A stretch of 51,295 bases of DNA, taken from positions 1-51,295 of the forward strand of contig CALUJS010000019.1 in assembly GCA_944321015.1 (NCBI GenBank). Direction: 5' to 3'. Position 1 is the first letter of the stretch; every line of letters begins with the position of its first letter. This DNA comes from an uncultured Phocaeicola sp. (GTDB taxonomy: Bacteria; Bacteroidota; Bacteroidia; Bacteroidales; Bacteroidaceae). This document shows, in pieces, positions 25,176 through 35,900 of the stretch. Below the pieces are notes generated by a model that saw only the letters and a program-made list of their open reading frames with translations, had not been told where the DNA came from and ran no database searches. Position numbers and translations under genes: made by a program.

Positions 25176-27230
25176 ATGAGAAGAACAATTTTCATGAGCA
25201 TGTTGCTCTGGGTGGTTTGTGCCGTGACTTGTATGGCACAAATGCAAGATCCGGTTCATTTCAAATCGGAACTGAAACAAATCTCTGGTACAGAGGCGGA
25301 AATCGTGTTTACTGCGACGATTGACGAAGGGTGGCACGTCTATTCGACAGATTTGCCCGACGGCGGTCCGATTTCCGCAACGTTCAATGTGGACAAGATT
25401 GAGGGAGCTGAGCTGGTTGGCAAACTGACTCCGGTAGGCAACGAGGAGAACAAGTTTGACCAGATGTTCCAGATGCAGGTGCGTTTCTTTGAACACAACG
25501 CGCAGTTCGTACAGAAACTGAAAATCACCGGTGCCACTTTCACCGTGGAGGGCTATATGCAGTATGGCGCATGCAACGACCAGAACTGTCTGCCTCCGAC
25601 CGATGTGAATTTCTCGTTTAGTGGCAAAGGGGACGCCACGGCAGCAGCTCCCGCCGCAGAGTCAAAAAAAGATGAGCCGGCAACTGAGGCCGCAGTTGCC
25701 GGTACGGATGTGACGGCCGCTGAAACCGGAGACGCTCCGGCCGCTAGTGACTCTACGGCTGTGGCCGCGGCATCTGCCGTTTCGGGTGATTCTGATTTTT
25801 GGGCGCCGGTCATCGACGAGCTGAACGCTTTCGACAACCATACCGAGTCGTCCGACCGCTCGTGGCTGTACGTGTTCTTTGCAGGTTTCCTGGGCGGACT
25901 GATTGCTTTGTTCACTCCTTGCGTGTGGCCCATCATTCCGATGACGGTCAGCTTCTTCCTGAAGCGTTCCGGCGACAAGAAGAAAGGCATCCGCGACGCA
26001 TGGACCTACGGTGCGTCCATCGTGGTTATCTACGTTGTTCTGGGCTTGGCCATCACGTTGATATTTGGCGCCAGCGCGCTCAATTCGCTTTCGACCAACG
26101 CCATCTTTAACCTCTTCTTCTTCTTGCTGCTGGTGGTGTTTGCAGCTTCTTTCTTCGGCGCATTCGAAATCACGCTGCCGTCTTCCTGGAGTACGGCTGT
26201 CGACAGCAAGGCAGAGAAGGCCGGCGGTTTGCTTGGCATCTTCCTGATGGCCTTTACGCTTTCGTTGGTTTCTTTCTCGTGCACCGGCCCCATCATCGGT
26301 TTCTTGTTGGTTGAGGTGTCGACTACGGGCAGCATCGTGGCGCCGGCCATCGGTATGTTGGGCTTTGCCATCGCTTTGGCCCTGCCGTTCACGCTGTTCG
26401 CCATGTTCCCCTCTTGGCTGAAATCCATGCCGAAGTCGGGTGGTTGGATGAACGTGGTCAAAGTCGTGCTTGGCTTCATCGAGCTGGCATTTGCCTTGAA
26501 GTTCCTCTCGGTGGCCGATATGGCTTACGGCTGGCGTCTGCTCGACCGCGAAACCTTTCTGGCTTTGTGGATTGCTCTCTTTGGCTTGCTGGGCATCTAC
26601 CTCTTGGGCAAAATCAAGTTCCCGCACGATGACGATAACGACAAGGTGAGCGTGCCCCGCTTCTTCCTTGCACTGATTTCCATCTCCTTTGCCATCTATA
26701 TGGTCCCCGGTTTGTGGGGTGCTCCGTTGAAGGCCGTGAGTGCATTTGCTCCTCCCAGCAGCACGCAAGACTTCAACCTGTACAAGGCTGAGGAAGTTCA
26801 CGCCAAGTTTACCAACTTCGATGAAGGCATGAAGTATGCCAAGGAAGTGGGCAAGCCCGTGATGGTGGACTTTACCGGATGGGGATGCGTGAACTGCCGT
26901 GAAATGGAATCCAAGGTATGGATTGACCCGACTGTGCGCGAAATCATGAACGACGACTACATACTTATCTCACTATATGTGGACGAGAAGGAGAAACTGC
27001 CCGAAAGAATCACCGTGGAGGAGAACGGACAGACCCGTATCCTGCGCACCGTGGGCGACAAGTGGAGTTACCTGCAGCGCGTGAAGTTCGGCTCGAATGC
27101 CCAGCCGTTCTATGTATTGCTGGACAACGAAGGCAAGCCTTTGAACGGTTCTTATTCTCACGATGAGGACGTAGACAAGTATATTGAGTTCCTGCAGAAA
27201 GGTCTGGAGAACTACAACAAGAGCAAGTAA
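25176..27230 (+). CDS. dsbD: Thiol:disulfide interchange protein DsbD
   Basis: 684 residues. DsbD passes electrons from cytosolic thioredoxin across the inner membrane to periplasmic thiol reductases. Signal peptide, then an N-terminal immunoglobulin-like domain (about 24-150) with a cysteine pair in GACNDQNCLPP, an Ala/Glu/Thr-rich linker (about 155-205), an eight-helix membrane domain with the catalytic cysteines in FTPCVWPIIP and FSCTGPIIG, and a C-terminal thioredoxin domain with GWGCVNC. It could supply reducing power to the three TlpA-like lipoproteins in this window (inference). The cysteine desulfidase-like gene follows after 32 bases. Confidence 0.95.
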   Translation: MRRTIFMSMLLWVVCAVTCMAQMQDPVHFKSELKQISGTEAEIVFTATIDEGWHVYSTDLPDGGPISATFNVDKIEGAELVGKLTPVGNEENKFDQMFQMQVRFFEHNAQFVQKLKITGATFTVEGYMQYGACNDQNCLPPTDVNFSFSGKGDATAAAPAAESKKDEPATEAAVAGTDVTAAETGDAPAASDSTAVAAASAVSGDSDFWAPVIDELNAFDNHTESSDRSWLYVFFAGFLGGLIALFTPCVWPIIPMTVSFFLKRSGDKKKGIRDAWTYGASIVVIYVVLGLAITLIFGASALNSLSTNAIFNLFFFLLLVVFAASFFGAFEITLPSSWSTAVDSKAEKAGGLLGIFLMAFTLSLVSFSCTGPIIGFLLVEVSTTGSIVAPAIGMLGFAIALALPFTLFAMFPSWLKSMPKSGGWMNVVKVVLGFIELAFALKFLSVADMAYGWRLLDRETFLALWIALFGLLGIYLLGKIKFPHDDDNDKVSVPRFFLALISISFAIYMVPGLWGAPLKAVSAFAPPSSTQDFNLYKAEEVHAKFTNFDEGMKYAKEVGKPVMVDFTGWGCVNCREMESKVWIDPTVREIMNDDYILISLYVDEKEKLPERITVEENGQTRILRTVGDKWSYLQRVKFGSNAQPFYVLLDNEGKPLNGSYSHDEDVDKYIEFLQKGLENYNKSK

Positions 27231-27262
27231 AGCGCCAATAACCTTAACTTAAATAGATTATC

Positions 27263-28552
27263 ATGTTAGATTTAGCAGAAAGAAAGCAAATCATAGCCCT
27301 GATACAGCGCGAAGTGGTGCCGGCCATCGGCTGTACGGAGCCTATAGCCGTGTCGCTCTGTGTGGCAAAGGCTACGGAAACCTTGGGCTGTGTGCCTGAG
27401 CATATCTCCTTGTACCTCAGTGCAAACATCCTGAAGAATGCAATGGGAGTGGGAATCCCGGGCACAGGCATGATTGGCTTACCCATCGCTACGGCCCTGG
27501 GTGCGTTAATCGGTAAGTCGGAGTATCAGCTGGAGGTGTTGAAGGACTCTACCCCCGAAGCCGTGGAAAAGGGAAAGACCTATATCGCCGAAAAGCGCAT
27601 CAGCATCTCCTTGAAAGAAAACATTACCGAGAAGCTGTATATCGAAGCGATATGTGAAGCCGACGGCCATCGCTCGACGGCCATCATTGCAGGCGGACAC
27701 ACCAACTTCGTCTATGTGGCCAAGGACGACACGGTCCTGCTGGACAAGCGCGGAGGCACGCAGGCCGACGCCGAGAGCAAAGACGTGGAGCTCTGCTTCC
27801 GTAAGGTCTACGACTTTGCCATGACCACCCCGTTGGAGGAAATCGAGTTCATCCTCGAAGCCAAGCGCCTGAACAAGGCGGCAGCCGAGTTCTCGCTGAA
27901 AGGCGACTACGGGCACGGCATCGGCCGCATGATGTGCAGCAATCAGGAGCACGAAGTGATGGGCGACAGCGTGTATTCGCGCATTCTGGCCTACACCTCG
28001 GCGGCGTGTGACGCCCGCATGGGTGGAGCCATGATTCCCATCATGAGCAACTCGGGCAGCGGCAATCAGGGCATCACCGCCACATTGCCGGTGGTTGTCT
28101 TTGCCGAAGAGAACCACAAAAGCCACGAGGAACTGGTGCGCGCGCTGACCTTGAGCCATCTGACGGTCATCTATATCAAGCAAAGCCTGGGACGCCTCTC
28201 GGCGCTTTGCGGATGCGTGGTGGCAGCCACGGGTTCGGCTTGCGGCATCACTTACCTGATGGGCGGCAACTATGACCAGACGGTATATGCCGTGAAGAAC
28301 ATGGTGGCCAACCTGACGGGCATGTTGTGCGACGGCGCCAAACCGAGTTGCGCCATGAAGCTCGCCACGGGAGTGTCCACGGCGGTGCTGTCGGCCATGA
28401 TGGCCATGCAGCAGCGTTATGTGACCTCGGTGGAGGGAATCATCGACGACGACGTGGACAAATGCATCCGCAACATGACGCGCATCGGCTCCGTCGGCAT
28501 GAACGAGACCGACCGCGTGGTGCTCGACATTATGACGCACAAAGGCTGTTGA
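27263..28552 (+). CDS. L-cysteine desulfidase / L-serine dehydratase-like protein (CyuA, UPF0597 family)
   Basis: 429 residues, full length. The opening VPAIGCTEPIAVSLCVAKA, the central HGIGRMMC and SNSGSGNQGI segments, and the late cysteine-containing motifs (LSALCGCVVAATGSACGI, LCDGAKPSC) are typical of CyuA/YhaM, an oxygen-sensitive [4Fe-4S] enzyme that turns cysteine into pyruvate, ammonia and sulfide. The family is also annotated as a serine dehydratase relative. It lies 32 bases after dsbD and probably shares its transcript, giving a pairing of cysteine removal and thiol reduction. Confidence 0.9.
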   Translation: MLDLAERKQIIALIQREVVPAIGCTEPIAVSLCVAKATETLGCVPEHISLYLSANILKNAMGVGIPGTGMIGLPIATALGALIGKSEYQLEVLKDSTPEAVEKGKTYIAEKRISISLKENITEKLYIEAICEADGHRSTAIIAGGHTNFVYVAKDDTVLLDKRGGTQADAESKDVELCFRKVYDFAMTTPLEEIEFILEAKRLNKAAAEFSLKGDYGHGIGRMMCSNQEHEVMGDSVYSRILAYTSAACDARMGGAMIPIMSNSGSGNQGITATLPVVVFAEENHKSHEELVRALTLSHLTVIYIKQSLGRLSALCGCVVAATGSACGITYLMGGNYDQTVYAVKNMVANLTGMLCDGAKPSCAMKLATGVSTAVLSAMMAMQQRYVTSVEGIIDDDVDKCIRNMTRIGSVGMNETDRVVLDIMTHKGC

Positions 28553-28574
28553 GAATTTCTGCTTTCGCAATATG

Positions 28575-28616
28575 GAAAAGGTTGCTTCCCGATGACAATG
28601 GGGGGCAACCTTTTTT
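28575..28616 (+). terminator. Terminator of the dsbD-cyuA-like operon
   Basis: AAAAGGTTGC (28576-28585) with GCAACCTTTT (28605-28614), extended by CCC/GGG, followed by T. Confidence 0.85.
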
Positions 28617-28620
28617 GCTG

Positions 28621-28628
28621 TATCTTTG
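28621..28628 (+). promoter_or_regulatory. -7 box of the MFS gene
   Basis: TATCTTTG followed by CG, 43 bases before the chosen start at 28671. It rules out the upstream in-frame ATG at 28626, which would lie inside the promoter. Confidence 0.65.
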
Positions 28629-28670
28629 CGCGACATTTTGAATACAACACTTTTAACTGAGATTGAAACA

Positions 28671-29819
28671 ATGAAAAAGGGACTCTACGCATTGTCTTTC
28701 GGAACCTTCGGCCTGGGCATAGCCGAATACATCATGATGAGCATTCTGCCCGACGTGGCCGCCGACTTCGGCGTGTCGCTGCCCGAAACCGGGCACCTGA
28801 TTTCCGCCTACGCCCTGGGCGTGTGTGTCGGCGCGCCGCTGATTGTGATTGTCACGCGCAACTGGCCGCTGCGCCGCATTCTGTTTGCTTTGATGGGCAT
28901 ATTCATTGCGGGCAATCTGGTCACCACCGTGTCGCCCAACTATTGGCTGACGCTGTGCGCCCGCTTCGTGGCGGGCATCCCCCACGGCGCCTACTTCGGC
29001 ACGGGCGTCATCATAGCCAACCATCTGGCCGAGAAGGGGAAAAGCTCGTCGGCCGTGGCCACCATGGTGATGGGCATGACCGTGGCCAACCTGATGGGCG
29101 TTCCCCTGGGTAACCTGTTGGGACACTACTTGTCGTGGCGCGTGGTGTTCGCCTTTGCCACGGCGTGGGGGCTCGTCACCACGTGGTTCATCTACCGTTG
29201 GATACCCGTCCTGCCGGCCATGCCCCGCACGAACATGAAAGGGCAGTTCCGCTTCCTGAAAAAGCCGCAGCCTTGGCTGCTGATAGCCGCCACGATGCTG
29301 GGCAACGGAGGCATCTTCTGCTGGTACAGCTATGTGAATCCGCTGATGACCGAGGTCTCCGGCTTCCACGTGGGCGTGATGCCCATCCTGATGTTGCTGG
29401 CCGGAGGCAGCATGTGTGTGGGCAATTACCTGGGCGGACGCCTGTCCGACCGTTTTACCCCGGCCCGCGTGTCCATGTGTACCCAGTTTCTGGCCTGCGT
29501 GGCCTTGGTGGGCATCTTCTTTCTGGCCTCCTATGCCTGGATTTCGCTCGTGCTGATGTGCGTCTGCACGGGGTGCCTCTTTGCCCTGTCGTCGCCCCAG
29601 CAGCTGTTGCTGTTCCGCCATTCTCCGGGCGGGGAGCTGATGGGCGGTGCCATGGTGCAGCTGGCCTTCAACCTGGGCAACGCCATGGGAGCCTTTTTCG
29701 GCGGCCTGCCCATCGACGCCGGTCTGGGCGTGGAATATTCCGCGCTGACGGGAGCGTTTTTTGCCCTGCTCGGCACGGGAGTGTTCGTGCTCTTCAACAT
29801 CCGCTACGAACGCGCCTGA
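28671..29819 (+). CDS. MFS transporter, AraJ/YdhP-like drug-proton antiporter family
   Basis: 382 residues from the ATG at 28671. Twelve hydrophobic segments, the first being LYALSFGTFGLGIAEYIMMS, and the DHA1-type loop 'LPETGHLISAYALGVCVGAPLI' (here split by a helix start) are typical of arabinose or purine efflux-like permeases in the major facilitator superfamily. Predicted inner-membrane, proton-coupled exporter; substrate unknown. It forms its own unit with a promoter directly after the previous terminator. The repeat array D follows its stop codon. Confidence 0.9.
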   Translation: MKKGLYALSFGTFGLGIAEYIMMSILPDVAADFGVSLPETGHLISAYALGVCVGAPLIVIVTRNWPLRRILFALMGIFIAGNLVTTVSPNYWLTLCARFVAGIPHGAYFGTGVIIANHLAEKGKSSSAVATMVMGMTVANLMGVPLGNLLGHYLSWRVVFAFATAWGLVTTWFIYRWIPVLPAMPRTNMKGQFRFLKKPQPWLLIAATMLGNGGIFCWYSYVNPLMTEVSGFHVGVMPILMLLAGGSMCVGNYLGGRLSDRFTPARVSMCTQFLACVALVGIFFLASYAWISLVLMCVCTGCLFALSSPQQLLLFRHSPGGELMGGAMVQLAFNLGNAMGAFFGGLPIDAGLGVEYSALTGAFFALLGTGVFVLFNIRYERA

Positions 29820-29889
29820 CGGACGGCCGATTTCCGGATGCGCATCCGGAGAAACCTGCATGGGAAAACAGCGTTCGATTCTTTTAGGA

Positions 29890-30041
29890 TATATCCGCTC
29901 GCAGACCGTCGTATGCCTGCCCGAGCCTGAACATATGGACGCTTCCGAGCGGGCATATGGGCGCTCGCGCGTCGGCATATGGAGGCTTGCGGCTGAGCAT
30001 ATGGACGCTCGCGTCCCGCCATATGCACGGATGCGGGGCCG
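29890..30041 (+). repeat. 22-bp CATATG repeat array D (6 units plus a degenerate one)
   Basis: Boxes at 29910 (CGTATG), 29932, 29954, 29976, 29998 and 30020 (all CATATG) keep an exact 22-base step; a degenerate TATATC box at 29890 is 20 bases off the first. Five perfect CATATG boxes in a row make this one of the two best preserved arrays. It lies between the convergent MFS gene and AddB-like gene and ends 12 bases before the latter's stop codon. Confidence 0.9.
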
Positions 30042-30052
30042 GCGGACTGCGC

Positions 30053-32914
30053 TCAACGCTTGCAGATGGCTTTGAAGTCGCAGTAGGCGCAGTGCGTGGC
30101 AAACTCCGTCTGGGTGAAGGCCACGGAGGGATGGAATATCTCCTCGAGCAACTCGCGCAGGCGGGCGCGGAACTCCTCGTCGTACGTGCGGAAGTCGCGC
30201 ACCTCGATTTTTTCCTTGTAGGGTTTGCCCATGAGGATGACCGGTGAATATTGGGGCGAGGCGGCCTTGTGGATGTAGAGCAGCGCGGGCGCCACGGGCA
30301 TGTCCTGACGGCGCGTCATGATGGCGGCATAGAGGAACGTTTGCAACACGTAGCCCGGGCGTTTCTCGGCCGGGGTGAACAGCGCCTCCACGTTGGCCGC
30401 CGTCATCGGTTCGCCTCCCGTCTTGTAGTCCACGATGCGCAGGGTGCCGTCCTTGCTGTCCAGGCGGTCGATGACGCCGCCTATGCGCAGGGTGAGGGGC
30501 CCGGATTCGGTCCGGATGGTAAAGTCCTCGTACACCGTCTCTTCCATGCCCGCCATGGTGAAGGGGGCGTAGTAGCGGTCCTTTTCCAGCAGCTGGCGGA
30601 CGTAGCTCGCGATGACTTCCGCGTTGAGCAGCTGCACGCCGTTGTACTCCGGCTTGTCTTCGGGATTTACCTTGAAGAATATCTCCTTGAAAGCCGTGTC
30701 CACATAGCCTTCCAGCCGCACCCGGTCGCGCAGCAGCGTCTCGATGTCGGCTTTCTGAACCACCTTTCCGTGGGCCGTCAGGTCTTCGTAGACGAGCTCG
30801 GCGCTGCGGTGGAACAAGCTGCCGAAGGTGGCCGAATCGATTTCGGTGCTGACTTCGTCCTTCGTCCGCAGCCCGGCCACGTAGCGGAAGTAGAACTTCA
30901 GCCGGCAATCCAGATAGGCGTTGAGCGCCGAGGGCGAGATGAAGCCTTTCCCCCTCCGCCCGGCGTCGAACTGCGCGTAGAGCCGCTCCATGACGGCGGG
31001 CGATTTTTCGATGCGGATGACGGCGGGCGTCATGGGCGTCTGTCCGGCCGTGACGGAGTATTTCCGTATGTCGTGCGGGCTTTCGGCTAGCATCTGGAGC
31101 ATGAAGCGCGACATCTCGCCGCGGTTTAGCCCGTCGGACGAGTTGTTGTAGAGCAGGGCCACGCGCTCGGCCCGTTGCATCAGGCGGTAGAAGTAGTAGG
31201 CATAGACGGCGTTCTTGTGTTCGACGAGCGTCATGCCGAACGCCTTGCGCAGGTTGTAGGGGATGAACGACGAGTCGCTGTTTCCCTTGGGCAGCTGGCC
31301 TTCGTTGAGCGAGAGGATGGCCACGTTCTTGAAGTCGAGGTTGCGCGTTTCGAGCACGCCCATCACCTGCAGGCCGATGGCCGGTTCGCCGTGGAAGGGG
31401 ATGGAGGCCGATGCCATCACCTTGTTCATCAGCCGCACGAACGTGGGGGTGAGCACGCGCAGGATGCCGCCCTCGACGAGCCGCCTGAAGCGGTTCACGG
31501 TGGTGTAGGTCTGGAAGAGCGATTCGCGGTAGAGCTGCTCGAAGGGGGAGTCTTCCGCCCCCTGTTTTTCCTCGCGGTAGATGGCGGCCACGCGCTCCAG
31601 CGCCTCCTCCAGATAGATGCAGACGGCCGGGTTGCCCGACACGGGCGTGAACAGCGCCGTGAGCGCGTCGTCGGCCTGCAGCTCGGAGGGGAGGGGGTAG
31701 AAGCGGTTGTGTCGCGTGAGCTCCTGCAACAGCGGGACGGCCCGGGGCGACAGGCTTTGCACGTAGGGATTTTTCAGCACGGCCGCTACGCGGTCGTAGT
31801 CATAGCGTCCTGTGTCGGGGTGGTATCCGTCGGTCTGCATGGCCAGCAGGGCGCTTGCCAGGCTGTAGACGGGCGTCTGGTTCAGGGGAAATCCCATGGT
31901 GATGTTCACGTGCTTCACGGCGTCGCCCGGCAGCGAGTGGAACACCGGTTGCAGCAGAGCCTCGTTACACAGCACCACGGCTGTTTCCGACTCCTTGGGC
32001 CCGATGTGCGTGCGCAGCCAGTCGGGCAGGAAGCGGGCCTGGGCGTTCTCGGTCGAGGCCGACACGTAAGCTATCTCCTTGGGCCGGCGGAAGGTGTCGA
32101 ACCGGCTTTCCGGCAGTTCCGAAGGGAAGTCGCGCAGGTTGCGGCGTATGAATTCGCCCGCTTCGTGGTTGGGTGTTTCGAGATAGGACAGGTCGTAGTC
32201 CCAGTAGAACAAGGCCTTTCCGGCTTCCTGCAGGTTCTTGAACAGCAGGTGTTCCACGCGGTTCAACACGTTGAAGCCCACAAACACGTAATGGTCGTAG
32301 GGCAGGCTGTCGGCGTCCAGCTCCTCGCACACTTCGCGATAGAGCATGCCTTCGTAGGCAATGCCGTTCTCCGCCAGCACGTCGCGGAATTGGTGATAGA
32401 TGTCGCCCAACACGTTCCACAGGTCGATGAAGCGTTGTTTCAGTTCGGTGGTCTTCGTGAGCGAGAAGTTGCGGAAGAACTGTCGGATGGCCTCGGCCTG
32501 TTCCTCCGTAAGGAAGTCCAGCGTGTCGTAGGCCTTGAGGTCCTGCAGGTTGGCAAACAGGCGCTCGGCGTCCACACGGTTCTTGTCGATGTCGTCGAAG
32601 TCGCTGATGAGCAGTTCGCCCCAGAAGTAAAATTCGTCCAGCGTCTCCCGGCTGCCGGTTGCCCGGCGGAACACTTCATACAGACGACACACCAGCTCGA
32701 TGGGGTCGCCCGTCTGCAACTCGCTCAACGAGCGGAACAGCTCGCTGATGGTGAGGTAGGCCGGCGACCAGACGGGGTGTCCGGCTTTTGTGGCCAGATA
32801 TTCGTTGAAAAACAGTCCGGCACGCTTGTTGGGGAACACGACCGCCGTATGCGAGAAGTCGCCTTGGAGCTTGTCGTACAAGTCCTCGGCCACCATTTTG
32901 AGAAATGCTTCCAT
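30053..32914 (-). CDS. AddB-like PD-(D/E)XK nuclease subunit
   Basis: About 953 residues from the ATG near 32914, 2 bases after the AddA-like stop; an upstream GTG start would overlap that gene. It resembles AddB: a helicase-like body without an ATP-binding P-loop (FPNKRAGLF where it would be), a RecB-type nuclease domain near the C-terminus (GGVIDRLD...LRIVDYKTGG), and four cysteines placed as in the AddB Fe-S site (Cys670 in LDCRLKFYF and CAYCDFKAIC at 942-951). With the AddA-like protein it should process double-strand ends for RecA-dependent repair. Confidence 0.88.
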   Translation of the reverse strand: MEAFLKMVAEDLYDKLQGDFSHTAVVFPNKRAGLFFNEYLATKAGHPVWSPAYLTISELFRSLSELQTGDPIELVCRLYEVFRRATGSRETLDEFYFWGELLISDFDDIDKNRVDAERLFANLQDLKAYDTLDFLTEEQAEAIRQFFRNFSLTKTTELKQRFIDLWNVLGDIYHQFRDVLAENGIAYEGMLYREVCEELDADSLPYDHYVFVGFNVLNRVEHLLFKNLQEAGKALFYWDYDLSYLETPNHEAGEFIRRNLRDFPSELPESRFDTFRRPKEIAYVSASTENAQARFLPDWLRTHIGPKESETAVVLCNEALLQPVFHSLPGDAVKHVNITMGFPLNQTPVYSLASALLAMQTDGYHPDTGRYDYDRVAAVLKNPYVQSLSPRAVPLLQELTRHNRFYPLPSELQADDALTALFTPVSGNPAVCIYLEEALERVAAIYREEKQGAEDSPFEQLYRESLFQTYTTVNRFRRLVEGGILRVLTPTFVRLMNKVMASASIPFHGEPAIGLQVMGVLETRNLDFKNVAILSLNEGQLPKGNSDSSFIPYNLRKAFGMTLVEHKNAVYAYYFYRLMQRAERVALLYNNSSDGLNRGEMSRFMLQMLAESPHDIRKYSVTAGQTPMTPAVIRIEKSPAVMERLYAQFDAGRRGKGFISPSALNAYLDCRLKFYFRYVAGLRTKDEVSTEIDSATFGSLFHRSAELVYEDLTAHGKVVQKADIETLLRDRVRLEGYVDTAFKEIFFKVNPEDKPEYNGVQLLNAEVIASYVRQLLEKDRYYAPFTMAGMEETVYEDFTIRTESGPLTLRIGGVIDRLDSKDGTLRIVDYKTGGEPMTAANVEALFTPAEKRPGYVLQTFLYAAIMTRRQDMPVAPALLYIHKAASPQYSPVILMGKPYKEKIEVRDFRTYDEEFRARLRELLEEIFHPSVAFTQTEFATHCAYCDFKAICKR

Positions 32915-32916
32915 AG

Positions 32917-35900
32917 TCAGTCTACTGAGATTAGTTTGTTTTTGTACACATACCACAGGTAACCTTTCACGCGGGTGTAGCCCATGTCGTGCAGCAGGTC
33001 CATGTAGCCCCGCACCTGCTCGTTGTAGGCTTCGCCGGGCTTACCGAATTTGAAGTCGACCACCACCACTTCCCCGTCGCGTATCATGACGCGGTCGGGC
33101 CGGCGGGTTTGCAGCTCGCCGTGTTCCATGTAGATGATGGAGCACTCGTTGAACAGCTCCCACGTGCCGCCGAACCATTCTTCGGCTTCGGGTCGTGCCA
33201 AGGCTTTGTCGACGAGCTTTCGTGCGCGCTCGGCGTCTTCGGCCGAGGCAAACAGTCCTTCGCTCAGCATGGCCTGCAGGGTGGGGAGCACGTCGTCCTT
33301 CGTGCGGATGGTGGCAAACAGATGGTGGAGCAGTCGTCCCTGGCGTATGTATCGGCTTTGTTCGTCCTCGTCTTCGTCGCCGCGTATGAACTCGGCCGAA
33401 CGGTTTGACTGGCGGAAATCTATCCGGTTCCGGAACGTCTGCATGTTCACCTGCAGGCTGTCGGGCGAGGACGTGAGGCGGTTCGTTTCGCGCTGTTTTT
33501 CCTTGGGCGCTTCCGACGGACACAGGGAACCGTACTCGAAAGGCTCGCCTTCGGTGAACTCCACGCCTAGCCGGGGAGCTGCTTCCGCAAGGCTGTTATA
33601 TAATAAGGTGGAGATGGCGTTCTTTTGTCCGTTCTTGGCCCACACGAAGAGATTCTTCCCCGTGCGGGTGAAAGCCACGTACAGCAGGTTGAGGTTGTCG
33701 ACCCACAGCTGTAGCCGCTCCTGATGGTAATCCTGCGCGTAGGTGGATTGCACCATGGCCGGACCGTAGTTCACCGGCACGATGTCCAGTTCGTTGTAGG
33801 GAGCATCCTGCGGAGTACACCATATCATTTGGGTGTGCGTCTCGTTCTCCAGGCTCCAGTCGCAGAAAGGGATGAGCACCGTGTGAAACTCCAATCCCTT
33901 CGATTTGTGGATGGAATAGATGCGGATGCCATCCAGCTCGCCCGACGGGATGGTCTTGGCGCACAGTTTGTCGTCCCAATAGGTCAGGAAGCTGTCGAGG
34001 TCGGAGGAATGCTCCTGCAGATATTCGACCACGGCGTCGAAGAAGGCAAACAGATAGGCATCCTGATGCTCGACTTCCGACAGTCGGAACAGGGCATACA
34101 GCCTTTCCAACAGTTCATAGAGCGGCATGAGGCGCAGTTCGTCCTGTCCGGTCAGGAACTCCGGCGGGAGATAACGCCCGGCGCCTTCGAGCAGGATGGT
34201 GTTCCAGTCCGTTCCGCCATGCAGCACCTCTTGCTGGTACATGCCGGCCAGGCGCGCCAATGCAATGTCGTCGGGATCGGCCAGCCAGCGCAGCCCGTCG
34301 ATGAGGGCACACACGCACGACGAGGCATCCAGCCGAAACGCCTCGTCGGACACGATGCGGTAGGGCAGATGCGCGCTGAAGTAATCGGCAATGAGAGGGA
34401 TGTTCTTGTTCTTGCGCACCAGGATGGTGATGTCCTGCAGGCGCACGCCCTGCGCCACGAGTTGTTCCACTTGGTCGGCCAGGCGTTCCAGGGTCACTTC
34501 GGCGTAGCTCATCTCTTCGTTGCCTTCGAGAAACTCCACGTGGGCATAGCCCAGCTCTTTGGGGCGGGGAGAGTCCTGGCACACGTCGCCGTAGGCTTGC
34601 AGCAGGTCGGTGCAGTCGGCATTGTTCTCCCGGCGGTAGAGGTTGTTCAGCCAGGCGCATCCGGCAGTGAACACCTCGTTGTTGAAGCGGATGATGCGGC
34701 TCTCGCTGCGGCGGTTGGTGGTGAGTTTCATCTCGCGGATGGGGTAGATGCCGGCCATCTTGCCGCGCAGGTTGTTCAGTATGCTCCAGTCGCCGCCGCG
34801 CCAGCGGTAGATGGACTGTTTCACGTCGCCCACGATGAGGCTTCCTTCGCCTTGCGAAAGTCCTTCGAGGAGGAGCATCTTGAAGTTGTTCCACTGCATG
34901 CGCGAGGTGTCCTGAAACTCGTCAATCATCACGTGGTGGAGCGATGTGCCAATCTTCTCGAACACGAACGACGAGTCGTCGTCGCGCATCAGGCGTCGCA
35001 ACAGGGCGTTCGTGTCCGACAGCAGGAAGCGGTTTTCCTGTCGGTTCAGCACGCGCACTTCCTCGTCGATGTGTGTCAGCAGGCGCAGTTGGTTCAGGTA
35101 GCGCAACGACAGGTCGCAGGAGTTGAGCGCCTTGGCTTGCCGGGGACGTTCGTCCTCGGCCGCCTGAAGCAAAGGGAGCAGCTCGGTGGCGGCCAGGTCG
35201 ATGATTTGTGCGCGCTGTTTCGACGTCTTGCTCGCCCAGTTCTCGGGCGATTGCAGGCATTTCTCCACCGTGGCATTGCGAATGCCGTCATCCCACACGC
35301 CGTCGCGTAATTTCTTGAAGTAGTTCATGATGCCGCTCTTGCCGCGTATCAGGTCCTCGGGATGGAGCCCGGCGCTTTCCACCAGCTCGAAGAAGTGGTC
35401 GGCAAAGGCGGTCATGATGTCCGTGGCTTGGGCGCGGGTACCCTCAAGCTGCTTGCGATAGTGGGGGATGGTGGAGGCATCGGCCAGCTTGGCGCGCAGC
35501 CCTTCCCCACGCTCGATATACGTTTCGCTGAAGATGTTGCGCCCGAAGCTCTTAAGCTCGCCCGACACGTTCCAACGCTTGTCCGAGGCAATGCGTTCGC
35601 GGATGAACTCCAGCAGCCAGAGCAGTACGGGCGAGCGGCGGTCGAGCTTCTCAATCAGGGCGTCTACGGCGTCGGAGAGCACCTCGTCGTTGTTGAGCGC
35701 GATGCTCATGTTGGCGCCCAGCTCCAGTTCGCGCGCCAGATTGCGCATCACCGATTGGAAGAAGGAGTCGATGGTCTCCACCCGGAAGCGGCTGTAGTCG
35801 TGTATGAGCAGCGACAGTGCCCGGCGTGCTCCGGCCCGCACCTCGTCGGGAGACATGCGGAGACCCTTGCTCACCACGTCGAGATAGGCGGACGAGGCCT

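Noticed and set aside
29890..30041. CRISPR array reading of the 22-bp repeats
   Set aside because: The conserved box is only 6 bases, the bases between boxes are similar to one another, and no cas gene is nearby.
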